64,000 nt of DNA from Andrena cerasifolii (taxonomy: Eukaryota > Arthropoda > Insecta > Hymenoptera > Andrenidae), in the NCBI RefSeq assembly GCF_050908995.1, contig NC_135128.1, positions 11,127,114-11,191,113 on the forward strand, read 5' to 3'. Shown here piece after piece: positions 55,168-64,000 of this stretch (within the stretch, counting starts at the first letter, position 1; every line of letters begins with the position of its first letter). Both the position numbers and the translations under genes were made by a program. Under the pieces are notes generated by a model. That model was not told where the DNA came from, did no database searches, and worked only from the letters and a program-made list of their open reading frames with translations.

Positions 55168-58100
55168 TTACATTTCTGATTCTTAATTATAAATGTATAC
55201 TCTTGAAAAATTAATTTCTAATGCAATACATCCACAAATCTGGAGTCATCTACGTTCAACATCGAGCACAGTAAGAAGAAACGAAAGGGACGGAATTTCT
55301 CGTCCGTGGCTGCCTCATTGTCAGTAGGAAATGGAAGGCGTCGCTTATGAAGTGCCAAAATTCAAAAGGGTGGCGTTACTTGATTCCAAACGGTTGCCCT
55401 CGGTGTTGTCGTTCCCTTCTGCGCGGAGTAACCCTTCCGCGAGCACGATCCCTGAGAGAGCGAAGTAAATGGGAGGGCAAAAGAGGAGGCGCGGAAAGAG
55501 GTAGAGGAGCGTGTGCTCGCAGTCCTCTTGTTTGTAATTATTCATGAACAAAGGCCCTGATAATTGCGCTGCTTGATTGCACACTCGTGTACCGATGAGC
55601 GGCAAAGACTTCTGCAACGTATGGAAATGAACGGCCGTGTGTTTTTATTGTCGCCCCGTGTGCTCCTCTTTCGGAATAATTCGAGAAACCCGCCCGAGGG
55701 TCCCTCCGACCTGTTACAGGCCCCTCCGAACACGGGTTATAGACGAAATCCGTTTTCCTTTTGCTTTCTCCTCTGACGGCGGATATCGCTACGCGAATCG
55801 TATTTCATAACGGCGACCGTATTAATAAATTAGCAGGAAGTATTTACACGCGCGTTTCAATCCACTTTCATTTCTATGATTCCTTTCCTTTTTTTTAGAA
55901 AGCGCACCGAGCCGCTGGAATTCCCCGGCTATTCGTTCAGCATGTACAATCGTTCCACTTGCAGACGAACAGGACGCGCGCTGTAACGAACAAAACAAAA
56001 ATTCGAATGCACAGGACGCTTTGGTACAAGCGTAAGCGATTGGCAGAACTCTGCCTGAGTGAATTACATTCTGTATAAGAGAAGTGTGGGCACATTGAAT
56101 TATTGTAGTTTGCGCTCCACCGATGTGCTATTCCAGAATCTTGCAAAATAATTCACAGGAGTGCACAAGCGAAGAATAAATCCACACTTTGTCACCCTCT
56201 GCGGGGCCTGGTTAAGACCTTTAGAGGCCCAAAGCAGTGGAAAGATTTTTCTTAGGCATTTCCGACGATTTTACTAAAAAGTGTTTCTAGCAAACGCTAG
56301 ATTTTAAAATTCAAAAAATTTCTCTCCGCTTATTTCGCTCATTGTTTAATCCAGCACTGGCTCTCTAAATATACCTAAATCCTCAAAACAGTAGCACACG
56401 AAGACAGTGAATTCCCCAAACCCTGAACACCTACTCAACAGAAAATCAACTGCAAACGAAATGAAAGTACTATCCACTGAATTGCGCGCTCATTGAATGA
56501 TGCAAACGACATACACACCGAAAGAGATTCAGTCGAAAGGGTTGTCCTCGTCAGCACGGCATACCGATTTCTGTATTTGCATCCTCCCCTCGGACCGCAG
56601 CCTGGCAGAAAGCGATCGTAGTCATTCGATCGCGATCCGAAGCCGATGACATCGCCCTCGGCATAAGTATCCGCGCACGTGCTCTAATTACTTGGAGCAA
56701 TTTGCGAGCCTTTTGTCGCTGGTGACGGTGGCCGCCCATCGTGTCTACGCTGACGGTGGAAGCGGCAGGGATGTGTGAATGGGGGTGCGAGTTGGACGTT
56801 GGCATGGAAATCTTTCCGGCGGCCACGGATGAAAAACGCACGCTCGATTCGAGATAAGTAGTTTAGTTGTACGCGTGTCGCCGCAGAACGGTGCGGTGCT
56901 CAGGAAGCGCGAGTGCACGAGAAAAGAAGAATGCTCGAGACTCGTCAGCGAGACACGCGAAAGAGACCGAGGGAGGACACGGGAGAAAAAGCGCGAGAGA
57001 GAGAGAGAGGGGAAAGGGAGCGGGGTATCGCGTTAAGGGGGCCGTCAGCGGGGGTTGGAGACGTCGAGGAGGGTCGTCGTGACGCTCACCCTCTCGTTCT
57101 GCAAACAATGCTCCATATCGTCTCCATAATGAACGTGGGTACAGGGACATGCATGCTCGTCCCCTTGCAGTCCTAGTAATAATGAGCACGCAGATTATGC
57201 GTGGTGATTGGTGCTCGATATACCTACCCTCCGGAAGGGAAGGAGGAAGAACGCCGGGGGTACGACAAGATCCTCGATAGATACAAACGAGTGCGCACCT
57301 CGTGCGACCGGCTCAAAGACGGTCGTTTTGAATTTAATCGATCGTCAGGTTCGACTGTCTCTAGGGGTTTATTCCTCGGGACGGCGGGGAAACGACTCCA
57401 TGGCGCTTCTGACGAATGACACGACGCAGAGCGCTTCGCGTTCGCCTTCAACGAGGGAGGAATCGAATTCTTTCAGAGCCGGAACATTGGTTCTACGAGG
57501 ACAGATGTTAAGCTTAACTACCCCGGAATACATGCGTCAGTTTCAATCGGGATTTCCTTCGGAGCCGTGAAAAATGCATCGCCACAGGGGTGGATACGGA
57601 GTCGCGATATTTCAAGGCACTTCGTTGCACCCCGGAAATTCCGGGCGCGCTTGAAAAGCAATTTCAACTTTAATTACCGTGACTGCATCAACGAAGAATC
57701 TCGATCGCGAAGATACGTGCATGATTATCGGCATAATTCAAATTGGTTCCGCGGAGTTACGGGCACGACGTTCACGGATACGTGGGCCAGAGCGTGTGGG
57801 AGGGGCGGCGGGGAGGGGGTGGGCCGAAAATCGAATTGGTACATACAGATTGCAAGCGGAATACAGATCCAACACCAGCGTGAATGCACCAATTAGAGTA
57901 TCGAAGGATTCCACCGCTACCCGCCGAAACTCCAGAGATTCCTGAAGGACCTCGACGAAGGTATTTGTCCAGCATCGTGCTTGCGGTGTTCGTTCGAGTA
58001 ACGATTCGATTCGAGGGACTACGAGTTCGTATCCGTCCCGGCTGTATTGTCTGTTACGCCTGTTTACACATCTGACCCGGATTTTCAGTGCCGGAAGTTC

Positions 58101-59347
58101 GTCCACGCTCTCTATTTAGATGCAATCGAACTCGATTAAGGATGTCGGAATTAACTTCGCGTCCACGTCTACCACGGGCAACGGAACACGTCGGCCGGTG
58201 GAAATTTAAATTTCGATCGGCTGGGATAATTGGGCGAACGCGCTTTAACGGTTGTCCATTGAAAATGTACAGATACAGAAGCTGATAATCGATATTCCCG
58301 TTCGCGTCCTGACGATTCCATCAGCCCCGATTTTTCCCTGAAATTTTCATAGGCTCGGGGATAATCGCCACTTCGAAATCGGGGTGTCACGTTCCTGACA
58401 TTCAATTTCTACCGTCACAAATCTCCAGGCTGCAGAGTGGTGTCAACCTAACAATTCTCAGCTTGTACATTTTCTGAACATACAATTCCGATCCTATCTA
58501 CCCTGAACCTAGTATGCCTATACTTTCCTATCTTTATTGCCGTCCTTTCACTTTCACACTCGACGCTTTCCTCTCATGGATCTTCTCTACCATCCATCAC
58601 TTAGTAAAATCCTTATACCTATTAAGAATCTCAAATCACCCATTCAATTCTCCATAACAAACTTTCGCCACCCCAATCTCTCCGAATTATGACGAAAAGG
58701 GCTTTGAAAGCACGAGCCACCAAGATCGTCCGAGCCTTTCCTCCCTAAAAAAAAGAACGCACTCGCTCGCCAAACCGCGACAGCCAAGCGGAACAATGGC
58801 AACGGGCGCGGCGACGGCGGAAAGCGACCAGCGTTTCTCAGGGAATAATTTACGGGGTGGAAAAAGAGCAACGGGCTGGGGTGACGAGCCATCAGAAAGT
58901 CACGCGTCTCTATTCACGCGACCGCGGCGATTTCTCGAAATATAAATTCCGGGCTCGCTTTACGCACGCCATTTGCCCGCCCGCGCCTCCTCCGCGGCGC
59001 GAGACGCCGCTTAAACAACCGGGCGCTGTGGTGCAGGGCGGCGTTTTTTTTCGCATTATAAATTCTCTGCTCCGGACAGCAGTCAGCCTGCCCACCCCCG
59101 GCGGACCTCTTCGAACCCTGGCCACCCTCTCGCCCTCGCTGATGCTTTTGCTCGCGACACATGGACACCCACGCGCGCTCGCATTCGATACGCTCAACTC
59201 GACGCGTCACTGCCAAGGGTGTTCTACTTGGCTCTGTGTTCGGCTACCCTTATCGAGGCGCGGTCTCCTCAGCGGGCGCGTAGAGACTGGGGTGTTTGGG
59301 AAGTATTAGTGGAGACTTAAGTGGGTGGCTGATTTCGTGACAGGGAA
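55168..59347. other. Gene-free stretch
   Basis: No gene is supported. 56100-56500 and 58440-58660 are AT-rich. 56900-57080 is purine-rich with a GA microsatellite (56995-57009). CpG-rich DNA occupies 55900-56000, 56540-56830, 57200-58300 and 58790-59290. Open frames up to 150 codons (58857-59309) overlap others and have no recognised domain. Confidence 0.5.
56995..57009 (+). repeat. GA microsatellite in a purine-rich tract
   Basis: About seven GA units within roughly 140 bp of G/A-rich sequence (56930-57070). Confidence 0.8.
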
Positions 59348-59539
59348 CAGAGGTGGTGACGAGTATGGTTTCCGGGCTTTTTTAGGTGAATAGAAGGGGG
59401 TTTGTAAGAAGAGAAGAAAGCTTTATTCTTTAAATAAATTTGTATAATCACGTAATGAATTTCATTGAATTTGCATTAATAATATTTTTAGCCGTTCAAC
59501 TCGGCTCCTCCAAGATTAAATCCTGTGTACGCCACCCTG
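59348..59539. mobile_element. Decayed copy of the 20.3-kb hAT-type family
   Basis: It shares with 20348-20521 the TTTGTAA..AGAAGAAA segment, TTTATTCTTTAAATAAATTT, GTATAATCAC, GAATTTGCATTAA and AAGATTAAATCCTG, and ends GTACGCCACCCTG. The left end CAGAGGTGGTGACG is diverged. The flanks (ACAGGGAA and GTGTGAGG) are not a duplication. It also carries the AACTCGGCTCCTCCAAG block seen inverted in the 13.0-kb copy. Confidence 0.72.
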
Positions 59540-59559
59540 GTGTGAGGGTAGGTGTTCTG

Positions 59560-59821
59560 ATTGTATTTAGCGCCTCCTCCTCAAGATCACATCGTAGTAC
59601 CTCTACTCTATGCCAGTATCGTCATATTTTTAACATAAAATAAAATAAAACACGCATGCGGCATCGGCCGCGATCCTCATTCTCTTTCTTTGTGCCGAAA
59701 GAGTCACACGTAAGTCGATGCCGCATGCGTGTTTTATTTTATTTTATGTTAAAAATGTGACGATACTGGCATAGAGTATGGGTACTACGATGTGATCTTG
59801 AGCAGGAGGCGCTTATACAAT
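59560..59821. mobile_element. Fold-back element with GC-rich loop (about 262 bp)
   Basis: The arms 59570-59666 and 59716-59812 are 97 bp each and over 95% identical as inverted copies. Blocks include GCGCCTCCTCCTCAAGATCA, ACTCTATGCCAGTATCGTCA, TAACATAAAATAAAATAAAA and CACGCATGCGGCATCG. The pairing extends outward imperfectly to ATTGTAT/ATACAAT. The 49-base loop contains CTCATTCTCTTTCTTTGTGC. No coding capacity. The high arm identity indicates recent formation or gene conversion between arms. It lies only 20 bp from a much more decayed hAT-type copy. Confidence 0.85.
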
Positions 59822-62800
59822 TTTAATAGAACTTAACTTGGTAAGTTTGTTCAATTATACAATTATAGTTTACGCTATCTCTGCGTAAACGTATGGGATT
59901 GGAGACACCCTGGTACAAATGAGAGAGTATTTGTTCCGCGTGGGAGGATTCTGAACAATCCTGATCACTCATTGTAGAACTTAATGACACTTCCTACAGT
60001 CGACGTAAAGAGGCCCAAACGAATTTTTCTAATAAGGTACCTAATCTAATTGGACGAAGTCCCGTATAATTTTCCACGCAAGGAGTAATTGGATAACTCT
60101 TGCTGCTCAGCCAAATCTGATCCACCCAAGGTCCATCGAACGGAAAGCGTTTCGAAGAATCACCCCCGCTCGCATAACATCGCCACAGCAACGCATAATG
60201 AGCCGACCAATCTAGGGGCGGCGAAATTTCGACCGAAGGGACGCCGAGCTTCGAAGGGGTGAATGCAATACCTTCGTCGCATGCACGTCCACGCAGCTCC
60301 GTTAATAATATACGCAGGAAATCTGATTATTTGTCTGCTCCGCCGTTTTAATTTTCAACGATTTTTTCCCCCAGCCCCGGAGCCGTCCGCGACGCGCCCC
60401 TCTGTACGTGGCCGCGCGCGCGTTGCCAGTCCAATGTTTTTACGCGGGGTGAGGTCCGATTGGTCGGGCGGCCTGCTCGCCAAGTGGGGTGGGAAATGAA
60501 AGGCTGGCCACTCTTCGTCGTATACGCGAGATCTCGTACGGGCTACACACGTGGTCGAGTCTGGAGCGTGTGCTCCTCGATGGAGAGACGGACAGAGAGA
60601 GGCAGAGAGAGAGATCGTTGAGGAGAGGGAGGCCCGCGAAGGCACGATACGCGCGAACGAGTGTTTGCTGGTAAAACAAACGCGTTTTCGTGCCCCCTTC
60701 GTCGGCCAGCACGCGCTTAATCCCGCGCTCCGTTCTTGAGCAGTCACGAGACCTCTCCGCGACACACGCTGGTGCCTCGATTCGGGATAGACAAGGCAGA
60801 GGTTACCTCGGAGTGCTTCTAGGGGAACCGGTCTTTGTTCGAAGTTACCAGAATCGCTCGGCAAGGGCATGAATTCGATACGCTCCCCTCTACCGTTGCA
60901 CGAAATTAATTAAAACGGGCGATCTTTCGTGTTTTGCACGGCCAGAACGGAAATATTATCGAATATTTGTGCAAGACGGAGGTCGATCATTTTTTCCGTC
61001 GTTAATTGAAAAATCGTGCAAACGCTGCCGCCCCCACTCCGCGGTTCGAAATTTTTTCCAATCGACCCCCGCTCGCCCTCCCCCTCTCACCCTCCCCCTC
61101 TAGCCTTCCCGCAGCCATTGGCCGGGGCTCTTCCTGTCGAAAAGCGACGAACAATAGGGAACGGTGACCGAAGGTATTTCGATTCGACACGGCCAGACGC
61201 TTGCGAGCGGCCTGTCGGCAGCACATCGCGAGAACGCGCGCGGCCTTTCGCATTTTCACCACAGTCGCGCGCTCGCGCTAGCCCGCCGCCGTGCGCGCGC
61301 GCGCCCGAGAGAACTCGATATTCCGACAAACACCGATTGGAAATGTTAAAAGATCGAAAGAATTTTAATGAAAACCCCCGACCACCGCCAGCCCCGGCCG
61401 AACGTGCCTTTTAATAGTTCATCCGCGTTCGTTTTTTTCCTTTTTCCACCCACCCCCCTCGCGGCCGCCCCTTCCCGTCCTCTCGTTTACCCCCTTCCTA
61501 TTTTCTCCCTTTTTTTTTATTCGCTGCGTTTCGGTTCGCGAGCGGTCCGCTGCGGCCGGACACAGAAAATATATATCTGTTGAAAAAGTAAAGCGACCGC
61601 CGTACGTTCGCCACCATTCCGGATGGACGGGCAGACGGGCGAGCGCAGGGGTGGCTCGACTGCTTGCACCGAAAAAAAAACGGGAGAGAGCAACAGAGAG
61701 AAGGAGAGACCGGTGGAAGGGAGCAGGAATTATCTTTCCTCGTGCATGTTTATTTTTCGCGTGATTACAAACGAAGTTAATCTGAATCGAACGAAATTAA
61801 TTTTATTGTCCGTCAGGGGTGGAGAAAGAGCCCCTCCGCAGGGGCTGTCCCCGCGCGCCGATCTTCCACTTTTGCTGGAGGACAGCGATTGCGACGCTGA
61901 TCGCGCATGGCTGGCGTACGTATCCTCTATCGGGGACATTTCTCGTGACGAGAGGGACTTAACAGACGTGCAATTCGCCGGAATTATTACCGAGAAGTCG
62001 CGTGAATGGCGGCAGAATTAAAATCGGAATGAAAGTCGAGGCGGCCCGCGGAAGGGGGCAACGGTATCTCGGTGACGCGACGTCGTATTAAGTGGTTTAT
62101 AATCGATAATTGGCAATTAAAAGTGCGCTCGCTACCCCCGGGGCCCGGCGATATTAAAATGGCCCAACCAGGGAATGAAAGCAGCCGCGTTTTGCATCCT
62201 GGTCGATGGACAATGATTGCTTAGAGCTATCCCCGGCTATCAATGGGATATCAACAAGTATTTCAGCTGTTAATGGGGGATAGGCAGCGTTTCCTATGTT
62301 TTGTGTCAATGATATAAGTTGGATTGATATTAATCGATAGCGGGGATCACGGGCGATCATCGATAACGTCATCGTTACCAAAAGCCATCCGCGATCATCG
62401 AGCAGCCGCGACCGCAATAAATATTCAGTGTCACGAAGAATGACAATCAATTAACGAACGGACGCGAGTATACAAATACTACGAGAACGCGCGTCCGGCT
62501 GTTGACAAAGAAATTATTATTTTCGATTGGTAACACGAGCCGGTGAACGATGACCCGAGTCATCGAGAAAGTGATGAACTCGAATTCCAGCCTGATTACT
62601 CACGCGCGCTCCATTAACTCGAATTTCGTGCGAACCAATCGACCGTGCTAGTCATCACGCTCTCTGCAATCACCCTTTCGGAATGGCAAGTTCTTCCGCG
62701 ATTATCAGATCCGTGATTCCAGCGATTACCGTGCGCCCGGTGGTTCGTCACAGGAAACGCACGCTTTTCCGCGTTGACCTTTTCCTAAATGATCGCCTAC

Positions 62801-62962
62801 ATATTCGATGAACCACGTCATTGGATCCTCGTAATCCAATTATGTGATTATAATCGAACGAACGGAGGGAGGATCTACGCGTTACTCGGCAAAATGTGCC
62901 GGTTCTGCTTCTGGAATAAAATATGTAGGTGTGCTTACGGATGTTTCAGTCGAAACTATTAA
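59822..62962. other. Gene-free stretch
   Basis: No gene is supported. 60340-62150 is very CpG-rich, with pyrimidine-rich blocks (61415-61525) and an alternating CG tract (61291-61304). A 171-codon minus open frame (60355-60870) and a 132-codon plus frame (61623-62021) have no domain I recognise. The latter's second half is less biased in composition than its neighbours but still matches nothing I know. 62220-62400 has clustered ATCGAT/GATAAC words. Confidence 0.45.
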
Positions 62963-63200
62963 CCATCCGTGGTCACATCTTCTTACAATCACAAATTGGT
63001 CACTTGGAGCCCACTGCACCCCACAAATATAAATTTTAATTTGATGGTAGTTGGAAAATAGTTGAGGGAGAAAAATTTTTTTGGTAAAATTCGTTAAGTT
63101 TCTAAATTTTAATATTAAGTTCTAAAAATTCTTAAAGGCGCGACATTTGAACTCGAAAATTGCCTGGCGCGGGATACACCCCGTGTGACTAAACTCAGGG
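62963..63200. mobile_element. piggyBac-like MITE (238 bp) between TTAA sites
   Basis: TTAA lies on both sides (62959-62962 and 63201-63204), the duplication made by piggyBac-type elements. Ends are CCATCCGTGGTCACATC on the left and, reading inward from the right, CCCTGAGTTTAGTCACACGG. GTCACA-type cores are shared with the ends at 42318 and 48214. The interior is AT-rich and has no coding capacity. The ends are only partly similar, so the element is old. Confidence 0.6.
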
Positions 63201-63236
63201 TTAACTCAATCTCTTGCAACTACCCCTACAGCACAC

Positions 63237-63415
63237 TTCGATTGCAGGAATGTTGCACGACCGTTGCAGTACATTGCAATGGTGCTGTTTGGTTGCATAT
63301 TGTATTGTAATATTACTGCAACATTCTTGAAACATTGCCGTGAAATATTGCAATGGACACGTTTGTGCAATGTTTCGGGAATATTCCGCACACATTGCCG
63401 TGCAACGTTGCACTC
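63237..63415 (+). repeat. Degenerate TTGCA/TGCAA-rich repeat block
   Basis: About 180 bp are filled with variants of ATTGCA, TTGCAAT, TGTTGC and GCAACATT in both orientations, for example CATTGCAATG, TGCAACATTC and CATTGCCGTG. Spacing is irregular (about 10-20 bp) and no single period fits. The pentamer core is self-complementary-like (TTGCA/TGCAA), so the strand could form many short hairpins. It looks like an old, decayed satellite or minisatellite. Confidence 0.65.
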
Positions 63416-64000
63416 GTAACCTATGAGCGCCGTTTCAGAAACGAATCCGCAATGAATACGGAATAACGCGGAACGATCCTGAAATCTCGGCACGCAGAAT
63501 ACAGTCTAAGATTCCACGGGCTACCACCGAAGGAATATATGCGAACGTGGACAATATCTGATATAAGTAATTAGTACAATTACTTAATTAACACTATAGA
63601 GTTTAGACAAATTCATAAACTATATACAGCGACAAACGATATTTGTAAGAAAGTATTACATGTTCCAATTACTGTCAGTGTCCCTAGAATTGTCACTTAA
63701 TTTATTATACCTAATAAAAACGTTCCGCATTGTCGAGTGCAAATATGTAAGGGTAGCCATCATGTCTACCCTTTTGATCATAAAACGTTTCATTGAGGAA
63801 TAAAGGAAAAAGTGTGAATAAAAATAGGTTTCCTTTTTAACTATTTTATTCTTTTAAATCTCTGCGATATTTCTCGACTCGTAGTGTTAGCAATTATTAT
63901 CGCTCTAATCGAATTTTTCGAAAATCCATCGAATTTATGCTCTGTCCGCGATCGATAATTTCATCTACACCAACCGAATATTTCCGTAGCCCGAGATGAA
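63416..64000. other. Gene-free end of the window
   Basis: AT-rich unique sequence with one small hairpin (63749-63773). No gene or element recognised before the window ends. Confidence 0.5.
63749..63773. repeat. Small perfect hairpin
   Basis: AAGGGTAG and CTACCCTT form 8-bp arms around a 9-base loop. It is followed by TTGATC and not by a T run, so a terminator-like role is not indicated. Confidence 0.5.

Noticed and set aside
56195..56380. GGGGCCTGGTTAAGACC and CAGTGG words resembling the element at 165-380
   Set aside because: The similarity is limited to short words. No ordered alignment or termini.
61623..62021. 132-codon plus-strand frame with a protein-like second half
   Set aside because: The composition is less biased than its neighbours, but no family is recognised and no splice or promoter context supports it.

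Overview
This window looks like 64 kb of non-coding DNA from a eukaryotic nuclear genome, most likely an insect and plausibly a hymenopteran (bee, wasp or ant). That assignment is an inference from three things: CpG-dense, GC-rich stretches alternating with AT-rich islands; decayed hAT-, PIF/Harbinger- and piggyBac-type DNA transposons plus fold-back elements; and the lack of any compact gene arrangement. The longest open frame is only 217 codons. None of the open frames carries a domain I recognise, apart from the broken transposase below. I see no rRNA or tRNA gene, no operon and no CRISPR array. The window reads as an intergenic region or a very long intron.

Mobile elements are the best-supported content. 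A 216-bp hAT-type element (165-380) has 13-bp terminal inverted repeats and a near-perfect 8-bp target duplication. A second hAT-type family has one intact 174-bp copy with a perfect 8-bp duplication (20348-20521) and three decayed relatives near 7.4, 13.0 and 59.4 kb. A 1,145-bp PIF/Harbinger-type element (35904-37048) holds a frameshifted N-terminal fragment of a HARBI1-like transposase on the minus strand. Fold-back elements lie at 1835-1972 and 31820-31962 (one family), 34659-35171 and 48078-48440 (one family), 38410-39213, 51460-51893, 53806-54015 and 59560-59821. piggyBac-like TTAA-flanked ends occur at 62963-63200, near 42318, and inside both members of the 34.7/48.1 kb family at the same relative place.

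Tandem and simple repeats include a nested minisatellite with a 120-bp higher-order period (24021-24334), a 31-bp tandem array (54997-55142), a degenerate TTGCA-rich block (63237-63415), a 27-A run (678-704) and several polypyrimidine or polypurine tracts.

The remaining sequence is low-repeat. It includes segments rich in TAAT/TAATTA homeodomain-type cores that resemble distal regulatory DNA, which comparative data would have to confirm. The most unusual observations are three pairs of similar non-coding segments, each pair separated by about 1.0-1.3 kb (5.3/6.4, 12.4/13.5 and 18.8/20.0 kb), and a 107-bp almost perfect hairpin at 50382-50488. I found no protein-coding system, and nothing I can claim as a new biological system.
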